Of a stretch of 64,000 bases of DNA, positions 20,338 to 31,287 are shown piece by piece; position 1 is the stretch's first letter, and each line of letters begins with the position of its first letter. The notes below the pieces were generated by a model. It made no database searches and had not been told where the DNA came from. It was given only the letters and a program-made list of their open reading frames with translations. This stretch comes from Yponomeuta sedellus. Taxonomy: Eukaryota > Arthropoda > Insecta > Lepidoptera > Yponomeutidae. The stretch covers positions 4,613,908 through 4,677,907 of the forward strand of contig OW203724.1 in assembly GCA_934045075.1 (NCBI GenBank), read 5' to 3'. A program made the position numbers and the translations under genes.

Positions 20338-22440
20338 ACATCAGATCTAAATGCAAATGATTCAGCGGAAAAGTTTGTTGCTATACTATCATCACTTATT
20401 TCGAGACACACGACAACTGTCAAAGTCCCACGAAAAAACGTAATATTAAACCGTGGATAACCCCCGGTCTGCTTCGATGTATACGTAACAGAGACAAGCT
20501 ACATCAAAAAGCAAAAAAAATCCCACCGATACTACTGTTTCTATTACTTACACGCGTTACAGAAATTTTTGTAACCGCTTACTGCGTGAACTAAAAATTG
20601 CTTACGAAAAAGATGAACTTCTAAAAGCCAAAAATAATGCCAAAGCAACACGAGAGGCAATTAAAAAAATCACATTGCACCAAGCAAAGAGTACCCCCTA
20701 GAGAGCTCCTAAAAATTTCAAATATTCCGACAAGTTCTATAAATCAAGTTAACTCCTTACTATGTTGACAAAGGTCAACATAGGTAAAAAATTAGCTTCT
20801 AACGTAACCCCGTGCCCTAAGAGTCTCTTCTTGCCTTACCTTCGGAGCACTTGTACTAGACTCACTGGTTTTATTGGACGTAGTTTGCGAAGAGGTTGAC
20901 TCAATTCTGATGAGTCTCCGATCTGATTGTTCCGTTGGCTGGGATAACATCTCCACCCAAATTTTGAAATCCTCAAAGGAAATTCTAGTGCAATCATTAC
21001 TCATATAATTTGTAACAGAGCAATATCTAATGGAATTTTTCCTAATGTATTTAAACAGGCTTTAGTTTTCCCTGTCCACAAGAGCTGCGACAAAAACTTG
21101 GTAAACAATTACAGCCCTATCTCTCTACTGCCAGCTCTTTCAAAGATCCTAGAAAAGGTTTTAAATAGAAATCTTGTTAAATTTTTAAATCAAAATAATG
21201 TTCTGGCCGAAAATCAGTACGGTTTTAAAACTGCCACTTCTACCGAAGATGCGGTATCGGATTTAGTTGAATCAGCAGTAAAGAAGATGGATGATGCAAA
21301 AAGATGTCTTATTATATTCCTCGACCTATCGAAAGCTTTCGATACTGTCCATCTTCCCACTCTCCTCAGAAAATCGCAAGACGCTGGCATTAGAGGAAAA
21401 CCATTTAACATTTTTAAGGATTACTTATCAAACCGAAGCCAGAGCGTTAAAATTGAAGGTCTGCAAAGCGATGAGGCATCCATAGGTTACGGGGTTCCTC
21501 AGCGCTCTATTTTAGGTCCTACCCTTTTCTTACTTTATATCAACGACCTATGTAGGCTACATTTGCCAGGCTGTGAGATTTACACCTACGCTGATGATAC
21601 AGCTCTCTTAATCCATGGCTCCAACTAGGACCAGGTCAAGAGTGTCGCAGAGTTTTCACTAAATGTGGTTAATAACTGGCTTTCGACAAACTTACACTGA
21701 ATGTAGGGAAAACTAAATATATACCTCTATGCATACGATCTGGCACTAGAGCACCAGCTTCTTTTGAAATTAAGGCTCATATATGTTCAGATCCATCTTC
21801 GCCGTGTTCTTGTCCATCGCTAACTCGAGCCTCTAGTATTAAATATTTGGGTGTCTACCTAGACGAAAACTTAAACTGGCACCTTCACTTGGATTCTTTG
21901 ACAGGAAGAATAAGAAGAGTAATCTATATTTTTAAAACTCTGAGGCACTCTGCTGACTTGGATACATTGAGAACAGTTTATTTTGCCCTCTGCGAATCGC
22001 TTTTAACTTATTGTATTCCAGTCTGGGGAGGAGCCGACAAAACCGTTTTCCTAAAGCTAGAGAGGGCGCAAAGGGCGATACTAAAAGTTATGTTGCAGAA
22101 ACCCTTTAGATTTCCAACATCTCAGTTGTATATGTTAGCTGAAGTGCTCACTGTACGCCAGTTGTATGTGCTTCGGATTATCTTGCGTAAACACTCACAA
22201 GTGCCTGCCCATACCGCCCCTAGTAGACGCAGGAGTCACCGTATTTGCCCTTTTCCCAAACATAGAACCAGCTTTGCATTTAAACAGTATTATGTTATGA
22301 GCTCACATATTTATAATAAAATTGAAAAACAACTTCTAATTCATCCTCTCACAAAACACGAGCTGAAAACCAAACTGAAAATATGGCTTCTGAGCATGGA
22401 CTACGCTAATACCGAATTATTGCTAACTGTAAATAGATAA
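20338..22440 (+). pseudogene. LINE-1: reverse transcriptase
   Basis: Continuation of the host LINE. After SDLNANDSAEKF comes a linker with KPWITPGLLRCIRNRDKL, then degraded sequence to 21000. From 21060 the RT is clear: NNYSPISLLPALSKILEKVL, LAENQYGFKTATSTEDAV, LIIFLDLSKAFDTV (motif A), GVPQRSILGPTLFLLYINDL and YTYADDTALLIHG (YADD). The frame is open 21098-21628 and then shifts. It resumes at 21847-22440 with LGVYLDENLNWHLHLDSL, LTYCIPVWGG and KLERAQRAILKVML. At least one frameshift and several stops show it is dead. Confidence 0.8.
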
Positions 22441-22917
22441 AGCAATCAATCAGCCACGCCTTCACTCACAAACACACATTACAGGTCTTACACAAAACAC
22501 AATTTTTTTCACTCACTTTTACACATCCATAAATACTTTCACCATGCGCTCAAACATACCCAGATACTACAGATACACACATACTACACACACACACACA
22601 CAAACAAACAAACACACACACAACATTTATATAAAAGGTTTCCTTCTTTCTGCATGCTTGCATGTTTAAATTTTATTTTATTTTTCTTTTCTTAAACCCA
22701 TAAACAATAAAATGCCCTTGTAAACAGCACAATGGCACACTATTTAGCACTAGGATTATTGCAAAACACTGACCCCTGAGACACAGGCCTAAAACCTAGT
22801 TCAGGGGTCAGGGTTCAATATTATTTTATAAGTGTGTAAGATCGAAAATGTTTTCATGTTATAATTCTTGTAATGCTTTTTTTATAGAAATAAACTTATT
22901 ATTATTATTATTATTAA
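22441..22917 (+). mobile_element. LINE-1 3' UTR and tail
   Basis: It contains a CA-rich stretch with (CA)n at about 22585-22622, and a hairpin of CTGACCCCTGAG with CAGGGGTCAGGG (22768-22812). An AATAAACTTA-like end and a (TTA)n tail finish it at about 22917. A similar hairpin occurs at 62630-62730. Confidence 0.65.
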
Positions 22918-22986
22918 TTGGTAACCGGAGAACGGAAAAGAGTTAGAAGTCTTAATTTAGGAGAAAAAAAAAATAAAGTAATTCTT

Positions 22987-23052
22987 TTACATATGGCATT
23001 AAGTTCGCCGCATTGAACGATTTTATGGTGCAATAAAGTATTAATAAATAAA
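22987..23052 (+). mobile_element. RTE-type LINE tail
   Basis: ATGGCATTAAGTTCGCCGC followed by GGTGCAATAAAGTATTAATA and (AATA)n is the 3' end I associate with insect RTE-like LINEs. Only the tail remains. Confidence 0.5.
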
Positions 23053-23059
23053 TAAAAAA

Positions 23060-23520
23060 TATTTTAGAAATTTTAGAATATGCAAGCGAGGAAGAGAAAG
23101 CCTAAGGGTTTTAGCAAACTTCCATTATCGGTTGACTTCTTACCGTATTCTAAGTGTCGCTTTTTGCTTGATAAGAACTCGCTCATTAGTAACATGTTAT
23201 AAATTGCCGTGGTATGGTTCTCACCAACTGCCTGAGGCAGAAATTTACCTCCTCATTCCATAGTCAGTAAGCGTGGTGTTCATTCCAATACACTCTCACA
23301 GAGAGAAGTCTCAGAGAGCGCCTTTTGATCTTTATCAAAAACTAAGTAAATATAGTTTTTCCTCTGTGTTTATATTCAATATTTTAGATTCATTAAACCG
23401 TAATACTCGTAGCACTTTGAGAACGGCCGGGACATGATAGTATTAAGTAATTGTGTGCCCCGATAAAAGCGGCAGACTTGCCTACTAACGCTGTGACTTT
23501 CTGAATTGACGAATTTGAGT
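23060..23520. other. no gene seen
   Basis: No domain, RNA or repeat identified. Confidence 0.4.
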
Positions 23521-23524
23521 CCTG

Positions 23525-23755
23525 TATAGTCTGTTAGCTTTTAGAATATACCTCGGGCTCTAGAGTAGGCTTCTGTTTTCGCCGAAAGCACACGAGTGTA
23601 ATACTACTGCCTGCTCTGTATAAAACTTTTCTTCACTTCTTGACGTTCCGATTTCGAAATTAAGTGTCATATTAGTTTCGATATTTCTATTACACGAATA
23701 TATCCGATTCTATCCGCTAGTAGGCGAGGTATATTCTAAAAACTAACAGACTGTA
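23525..23755. mobile_element. MITE family F, copy 1
   Basis: TIR left AGTCTGTTAGCTTTTAGAAT and right ATTCTAAAAACTAACAGACT, then about 200 bp of internal sequence with GTTTTCGCCGAAAGCACACG (an internal GCCGAAAGC/TTTTCGGC fold). Further copies lie at 27926-28465 (tandemly duplicated) and 38488-38708 (opposite orientation). Confidence 0.75.
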
Positions 23756-23759
23756 CGGT

Positions 23760-24655
23760 CGCGGTCTAAAAATGTTTATCAGTTTTCAAATTAGATTCTT
23801 TAGCACACTGTGTGCAGTAAAGTCTAAAATGCTATATCTAGGTACGTATTACTTTTTAATAGTTGTAGCATCGATTCTAACAAAAAGAGTTTTCATGACG
23901 TTTTTTGATGATGACACTCTTTTCTTTATTTAAAAGTTGACATAAATGATTTTTTTACAATGACATTTATCAAAAATACCTACTAGGATTGAAATAATAG
24001 AAATAGATTGTAAAACCATGGCAACCTCGCTTGGGTGAATCTCTATTGCTTCTTCTATGCTCTATGCCTAATCTATGCTCTGTGCCTAATCAAATCACAT
24101 AATATCATCAACCATGTGGCATAGACTTGTGCATGCAATTACCAACCATAAGGTGGTAAACATTTTCAGACCGCGAGTGTACATCACTTAAATATGTTTC
24201 TACTCTATTTACAGCAGATACTCAGTCAGACCATCCCGTTAGCTGCACGGTGAGTTGCTGAAAGCGAACAGCACTACCAGCTTTTATCATAGATTGGTTT
24301 AATTGCACAGTGGTGTAATATCAGTAGATTTATGGGGAAGAACCCTTTCTACTATAGACATGGACCGAACTGGACCCAATTTTGTGTTAAGCCAACTATT
24401 TATTGCTTATTCGGAACTAACGAATCTTGCGGGTTGAATGAGGTCGTTAACTGTTTAGTTCCTAAACGTTACATGTTTAGTTACTGAACCTTACAATAAT
24501 TTTAGACTAGAATGAAATTATTTTCGCTATGGTAACAACGTAGCATCGTATTTCACTGGCTATAAATAGAGATAAGAAGAAGGGACCATAGTCTAATTAT
24601 AAAAAAAATATTGATAAATTATATAGTAATAATAAGTAATAATAAGTAGTTAGAG
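23760..24655. other. no gene seen
   Basis: AT-rich DNA. Small repeats of CTATGCTCTATGCCTAAT near 24050-24090. No gene supportable. Confidence 0.4.
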
Positions 24656-24659
24656 AAGG

Positions 24660-25024
24660 GCCCGTAGACTAGTCAAACCGTTGATTGGAATCAATCATTC
24701 GAGTTAAGCAACAACAGGCGCGGTCAGGTGCAGGATGGGTGACCGTGACTACCGCTAGAGGCATTTTTCCGAGCGCTTCCGGGCAAGGCACGTTATTTCG
24801 TTGGTGCCGGCTGTCACGTAATGGCAGTCGTTAAGCCATTTTGGAGGCCCTATGGGCGGCTCGATATGGGCGGTGGATTGTAACTCTTACTTCTGACAGT
24901 AACAGGTACAATCTACCACCAACCCGGACTTGGCCCCCGAGGTGGAGCATTGCCTAACCTTCCTGTGATGCAGGAAGAGACCCGTGCACCAGCAATGGGG
25001 TTATACAAGGGTTGATATCGATAT
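24660..25024 (+). mobile_element. 5S-derived SINE, full-length head
   Basis: One of the best copies for the 5S match: GAGTTAAGCAAC, AGGCGCGGTCAGGTGC and AGGATGGGTGACCG occur in order and at 5S-like spacing. The common body follows. A small insertion (GATATGGGCGGTGGATTG) lies in the GGGCGGCTCGAT region. Ends GGGTTGATATCGATAT. Confidence 0.8.
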
Positions 25025-25510
25025 AGTAATCGCAAGTTACCACATGTACTTAGGTATTAAAATCTTAAATGACGACAGAGTGCAAACTCTATTTCTCTCA
25101 GTTAGTTTTTTTTATGTGTTGAATCTGCTCGTGTATTGTACCCTTCATTGTAGAGTTTCCAAAATCTTGGCCAGTAACAAAGATTCTAGGAAAAACCTAA
25201 GCTAGTTTTCCCTCTTTAAATTGGTCAATAAGTTAGGTCCAGCAGCCCCAAATCTTCTAGATTTTTAAACTACCACCGTGATTTAGCGCAGATTGGTCTC
25301 GAGCGATAATGATCGCGTACATTTGGTGGCGTTCATGCGGTACCTTTGTTTCTCGTCACGACCGCGCGATAAATTGTCGCGGAGTCGCGCGTCGCGGCGG
25401 CAGCATGTGGCCCGCGTCCAACAATTCCTTTTTGTTATTTCACAGTTTTCACTGCTTACTTACTTTGTTGCGGAACGTCCTCCTCATTTTCACGTGTAAC
25501 GTGTAGCTAT
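25025..25510. other. no gene seen
   Basis: It includes a GC-rich patch at 25350-25420. Frames have no domain. Confidence 0.4.
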
Positions 25511-25512
25511 AT

Positions 25513-25590
25513 AGGCACGTCCCTCAGTTGGGTACAGGCCCATTCTCAGAGAGACAGAGTATGGGCTTCATGACCACGCGTGTCATCGAT
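25513..25590 (-). mobile_element. SINE S4 fragment
   Basis: TACAGGCCCATTCTCAGAGA, GAGTATGGGC and CCACGCGTGTCATC correspond to the S4 body at 40143-40410. Confidence 0.5.
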
Positions 25591-25612
25591 AGGGCTGTCT
25601 AATGCGATGTAA

Positions 25613-25739
25613 TCTATAATATAAAAATGAATCGCTCAATGTTTTGGTAAGCAAAAATCTCGAGAGCATCTGAACCGATTTCGCTAATTCTTTTTTTTTG
25701 GAAATTCCTTGCAATACGAGGATGGCTGGGTCAGCTAGT
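25613..25739 (+). mobile_element. TC...CTAG element (family M)
   Basis: Inserted between A and T: A|TCTATAATATAAAAATG ... GGGTCAGCTAG|T. It carries the CTCGAGAGCATCT and ACCGATTTCGCTAATTC blocks of the family. The host A/T junction and the CTAG end fit Helitron-like target choice. An SINE S1 copy follows immediately. Confidence 0.6.
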
Positions 25740-25999
25740 TAAAAATAATAATAAATAAATATTCATGGACATATTACACAGATCTTGTTAGCCCTATACT
25801 AAGTACAACTAAATGACTTGTGTTATAGGTGCTAACTCGACGATAGACTTACAGTAAATAAATACAATAAATACATAGATAACATCCAAGACCCGAGACA
25901 AACTACAAACGTTCGTTTCCTGGTTTGACCCGCCGGGGATCGAACCCGAGACCTTCGGTTTTACAGTTAGCGTGCCAAGCCGCTGCGCCGCCGAGGCCG
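25740..25999 (-). mobile_element. tRNA-headed SINE, family S1
   Basis: Reverse complement of the copy at 1283-1530. Its tail (AATAAATAAATATTCATGG) comes first on the plus strand. The B box (GGATCGAACCC) and A box (GCCAAGCCGCTGCGCC) lie at the right end. Confidence 0.75.
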
Positions 26000-26890
26000 A
26001 TGTAGTAAACTAGTTTGTAGTAAATACACATGTGTGCGTGCGCGTCGCTGTTGGTTGACAGCGGCATCCCCACGCCGCAACACTCCAGTCGGCCATTAGC
26101 TACCAGCGCACCCTAGCGGCACGCACGCATAACCACACATAGTTTTGAATAGGAGTGGGACGTTGTCCGATTTTTCGACGACGAAACGCAACCGTTTTTT
26201 CTGGAACGAAAACAGGTCCTCGAAACGGTCCTCGTTCGCAACTGGTTTTATTGTATGCGAACGAGCAAGGCGCAGAGGACGGTCAAACGAGTGCGAACAA
26301 GACGAAATCACGAAACATCGGAAAAAATTTGTTGTTTTACACGATATTCGACTGTATACTCATAGACATAAAGATTACTTTATTGTATCACAGACCAAAA
26401 CGAACGGAACGAGCAAGGAGCCGACGACGACGACGCAAAGATCTCATTACGTTCTAGGCTCTATTAATATAGCACTAAAGGACCTATCCGCGTCAAACAA
26501 TCTAAGGACTGGTCTCGCGACGAACAAACGCTGGCACTGCTTTAGAGTCGCTGGCACTGCTTTAGAATGAAACGTAAAACGGTCCTATCGTCGCGGAACA
26601 CAAAACGGTCTTATAAAACGGTTCGTCTTTGCAACGATCACGCCTAGTTTTGAAATCCAACGTCTTCTGATTTAGTCTTTTCCTCATCCCCATCTTTTCC
26701 CTTCAATCGGAACCCGGACATCGCTAACAACGCGTGCTCACCGCGGATTCCTCACATACTTAGATTTCCTCACTTATGTATGTTTCGTTACATTCAGCTA
26801 CAGGTGTGGGGTGTAAATAAAAAATAAATAAAAACATACTATTATTATTAATTCTTTATAGCACAAAAGATAATGCTTAAAGATGGTCGC
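26000..26890. other. no gene seen; short internal duplications
   Basis: A 141-codon frame at 26145-26570 is made of repeating CGAAACGGTCCTCG-type words, and CTGGCACTGCTTTAGA is duplicated in tandem at about 26530-26567. No protein family is recognised and the frame is probably fortuitous. Confidence 0.4.
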
Positions 26891-27250
26891 TATCAACCAT
26901 TATTTGTCCCCACGGCTGGGGCACGGGTCTCTTCCTGCATCTCAGGAAAGTAAGGCCATACTCCACCACGGGGGCCAAGTTCGGGTTTGTGGAGGATTGT
27001 GAGACAGTGGCGGGCCTTACTATAAGAAGTTATCAAGTCGCCCATAAGGCCTCTGACATGGCTTAACGGTTGTCATTACATGACAGCCGGCACCACCGGC
27101 TTACCGTGCCTTGTGAAGCACGGGAGCGGTTGAAAAATGCCTCTAGCTGTAGTCACGGAACGCTCACCCATCCTGCACCTGACCGCGCTTGTGTTGCTTA
27201 ACTCGAATGATTGATTCCAATCACTGGGTTCGACTAGGCCAAGAGCGCTT
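26891..27250 (-). mobile_element. 5S-derived SINE, near full length
   Basis: Minus-strand copy running from ATCAACCATTATTTGTCC (3' end) to AAGAGCGCTT (5' end). The 5S-like segment is partly degraded (GTTAAGCAACACAAGCGCGG). Confidence 0.75.
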
Positions 27251-27654
27251 CCCAGAACATTATCTATGTATGTTGCCCATTTAGTCAATATCTAGTGATT
27301 AACCTTAACTGAGTAATGTAAATAAAATATACTTAATATTTTTCATTTAATTACTGTGACCGTCGAGTCTTTTTGTGGGTAATGTGAATAAATTGATTCA
27401 CATATGATTGTATTATAGGTAAATATTATAGTGGTATCATAAAGAGATAGTTATTTATTCTTGAATCCACCTGTGGAGCTTGATTGTAGATCCAAGTGAA
27501 TGGAGGGGTGTTTACTATCTACCCCTACATTATAAACAACAAAAGGCTCATTGTCTTATGTTTTAAAACGCGACTCTTCTAAAATTAATGATTACATACC
27601 AAATTTTACTATAGCTTTGATATGTTTAAATTTTAGTTAACATTATAATGGTAA

Positions 27655-27868
27655 TTATTATTGTTGTAGGCGCCTGTTAAAGGGGTGCGTATAAGACCTA
27701 TAATTGTAAATGTTACTGCAAAATCTGTATATGCATTCTGTTGGTGCTCCTTAATAAATAAAATAAATTAACACTTTTCACACGAGATCACTTCTAGTGA
27801 TAAGGCCGCAGTCTGTACACTTAATTTCCTTTTTTATATAAAATAAAATGCTCTACATCTATCTATCT
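27655..27868 (+). mobile_element. two LINE 3' tails in series
   Basis: First tail: GGCGCCTGTTAAAGGGGTGC to GGTGCTCCTTAATAAATAAA. Second tail (from about 27776): GAGATCACTTCTAGTGATAAG, GGCCGC, AAAATGCTC and a (CTAT)n end. Both are 5'-truncated and non-coding. Confidence 0.55.
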
Positions 27869-27925
27869 AACACTTCTCAGAGACAGTCTAAGTAATCGGT
27901 GAAGAATAGAGAAAGACATAACAAC

Positions 27926-28465
27926 AGTCTGTTAGCTTTTAGGATATACCTCGGGCTCTAGAGTAGGCTTCGGTTTTCGCCGAAAGCACACGAATGTGCT
28001 ACTTCCTGCTCTGTATAAAAGTTTTCTTCACTATTTTGAAAAGATATGTAAAGTTATAAATAACTATACAAAATAAACCTTAGGTACCTTATTGCAATAT
28101 AATCGGTTCTGTCCGATAGTAGCTGAGGTATATTCTAAAGGCTAAAAGACTCTACGTCTTTCCCTTTACCATAACTAGTCTATTTCAATTGCATCTGAGT
28201 AGGTAGGTACTCAGTAGGGCTCAAGAGTAGGCGTCGGTTTTCGCCGAAAGCACACGAATGTGCTACTTCCTGCACTGTATAAAAGTTTTCTTCACTATTT
28301 TGAAAATATATGTAAAGTTATAAATAACTATACAAAATAAACCTTAGGTACCTTATTGCAATATAATCGGTTCTGTCCGATAGTAGCCGAGGTATATTGT
28401 AAAGGCTAACAGACTCTACGTCTTTCCCTTTACCATAACTAGTCTATTTCAATTGCATCTGAAAT
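27926..28465. repeat. MITE F carrying a 265-bp tandem duplication
   Basis: A MITE F (CAGTCTGTTAGCTTTTAGGA...GGCTAAAAGACTC) plus flanking DNA is repeated with a period of about 265 bp. TAGGCTTCGG at 27963 corresponds to TAGGCGTCGG at 28228, and both units run on to TTTCAATTGCATCTGA. The units differ by only a few bases. The second unit lacks the left TIR. A short AGTAGGTAGGTACTCAGT linker lies at the junction. Confidence 0.8.
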
Positions 28466-28469
28466 CTAT

Positions 28470-28840
28470 TTTAAGGCACCGTGTTTTAATAAATACACTT
28501 TGTAGCTGCGACACTTGCCAAGGAGTAGCTATTAGATCCTACGCCGCACTTAAGTAGACTGTAGATAGAGTCCGACTCTGCCGCCATTTCATTAGAATAG
28601 GCCCAGCGGCGCCCAAAGGGGCCAAGAATCGCATTCCGCCCCAATTCTCTCTCTTTGACATTACACGAAGCGGATGGGTAGTTAATATTCCCGAAACTAT
28701 TTCACGCGACTACACACGAGACAAGGGAAGTGCGCGAATCGCGAGCTCCGCTTGATAAGAGGCGCATTGGGACATTGCCTTGAATGAGGTAGAAGCCCCG
28801 TCAATTGGAAAAATTCAACAGTATTTCTGATTCGCGATGC
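28470..28840. other. no gene seen, possibly single-copy DNA
   Basis: Mixed-composition DNA without matches to the repeats in this window. Confidence 0.4.
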
Positions 28841-28844
28841 TCAT

Positions 28845-29100
28845 ACATAGTTATATATTAAACGGGTCCAATCGCGATTATTTATTTGGCAAAACGTAAT
28901 TACCTTAATTCCCGTAATGAGTGTTGTGTGTCGGCCCGCTGCGAAAAACTAAAAGTGACTACCCACAACAAAAATTACCACTCACAATAATTGACTGCAT
29001 TCGCCACTTCAGTTTACCCGTGACCAAGGCGCCTCTGTAACGCTGCTGAATTGTTTTACCTAATAAATAATCGCGATTAGACCCGTTTTATACAACTATG
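28845..29100. mobile_element. MITE family D
   Basis: TIRs of about 50 bp: CATAGTTATATATTAAACGG, GTCCAATCGCGATTATTTAT on the left and AATAAATAATCGCGATTAGA, CCCGTTTTATACAACTATG on the right, around a unique centre. Related pieces lie at 10795-10870, 50690-50725 and the palindrome at 55241-55416. Confidence 0.7.
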
Positions 29101-29237
29101 GAAAACTTCAATGTTGGCAGGAGCTGTTTAGACCACTCTTTCAAACAAAAGACAAATTAAGTGCTTGTTTGTGTTTCTCTTTAGGAGAGCATCTACATCT
29201 ACATCTACGTTCCTTTCGCTGACTCATCGACTGCAAT

Positions 29238-29276
29238 TCCTGGTGTACACGCAATAAAGAATATTCTATCTATCTA
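29238..29276 (+). mobile_element. LINE tail leading into the microsatellite
   Basis: CCTGGTGTACACGCAATAAAG, AATATTC and TATCTATCTA is the 3' end of a truncated LINE with a polyadenylation-like AATAAAG. The TATC repeat passes directly into CCTG units. Confidence 0.6.
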
Positions 29277-29782
<506 letters not shown>

Positions 29783-30810
29783 GACTATTTTTAATACAGT
29801 TGCGAAAAGAATAAGCAATTTAATAAAGAAAAAATATTTTGAAAATGGCGCCAACCGTAAAAAAATATAAGCAGAGATTTTTTTTCTTCACCCATTCTAG
29901 TAGGCAAAGGGAACTATGCCCATACAGCCAAGTCTTCAGTAGATTTTTTTTATTGATATGAAATGAAAATGAAATTTAATAAGATGAAATGAAATGAAAC
30001 CTAACCTAACTCATTCAATCAAATCATTAAATCTGATATTGAAACAAATTAGTAGCTTCTTTTTAGAAATATACGTATTTGCATGAATCATAAAAACTTC
30101 TATGAATTTTTTTATAGTCTGTAAAACATAGCTTGAGCTCCACGACCGCCGTCACACTGACAGGGCTAGGAATGGGACAACGTTGACCTCAAAATCGCAC
30201 TTAAAGCGGGTTGACAACGTGGATGGAAAGAAGAATTTCGAGAAGTTGGAAATATGAAATCAGACACGAGAAATATTATTTATAAAGTATTATTCAAGTA
30301 AAGGTGTACATCCTAAAATTCCTAAATCAGTTTCTGATTCGAATTTTGAATCAGAGTCACTGGAGCAGTCTTCCAATAACCCAGTCTTGTTCAATATTAT
30401 CAAAGCGAACATCTCGCTGTCAATCTTCTTGCATAGTATTTCTGCATTTCGTAACTGGGTGAATTGTCGAAGCAAAAAAAATACTCGGCAAACCTATGTT
30501 GTATATTTTTTCTTAGTAAAGTAAGTACTTCTTTACCTTAGCAAAAAAAATTAACTAAACAATGTTTGATAATGCTTTTCTAACAAATAAACTTCAATAC
30601 CAATAGTAAACCTGCAGTTTAGATTATCCATCACCAAATCATCGAAAGTTTACTTTGTAATTTGCAGTTACTACTGGTTACACATCACTATCTGTGTGCA
30701 GACTGCACAGTGCAGTAAGTACTCAGTTTTTGCAGCACAAATATTCTGTTAAAAAATTCAAAACTTCATGGACTCAATTTCGATGACAGCTGTCGCGGAG
30801 CTCAAGCTAT

Positions 30811-31271
30811 TGTTACGGGCTAGGGTTCTGGATTTAGATGTAAAACGCCAATGACAACTTCTTAGGATTTATTCACGCAGGGTCTGGTCTGCAGGTCTTC
30901 ACGACACGAAGTCCACACGTAGATTCCAATCACAGGTTCAATCGAAGTCCAATAGTATCGCTGAGGTCGTAGGTTATCGCTCGTATCGCAGGTATGTTCG
31001 CTCGAAGTTCACTCTTCGCTAGTCCAAACTGAACTGACCACGCGCCGCGGCGGCCGTTATTTATATCCGCCGGCCAGGGTTCTAGAACATTCCCGTAACT
31101 ACGTACCTACACTCTGTACACGCGGCAAGGTCGCTCGAACAGTTACTCATTTAAAGAGTTTTGCACCTTACGCTAGTGGACATACGAGTCATTATTGCTT
31201 GCAGCGTTTATTGTTTACTAAAACGCAGCATGCGGCGACTATTCTAGATGGTTCGGGATAGGACCGCGACA
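30811..31271 (-). repeat. 3' LTR
   Basis: 461 bp, sense ends TGTCGCGG...CCCGTAACA. In the sense direction an AATAAA (plus-strand TTTATT at 30868-30873) lies near the 3' end and is the likely polyadenylation signal. It differs from the other LTR at 31001 and 31039. Confidence 0.95.
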
Positions 31272-31287
31272 CTGCTCCCCTCTTAGA
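31272..31287 (-). promoter_or_regulatory. polypurine tract
   Basis: In the sense direction, TAAGAGGGGAGCAG abuts the 3' LTR. It would prime plus-strand DNA synthesis. It overlaps the pol stop codon (TAA, 31283-31285). Confidence 0.8.

Noticed and set aside
26145..26570. 141-codon frame as a host gene
   Set aside because: Built from short duplicated words, no domain, overlapped by another open frame.
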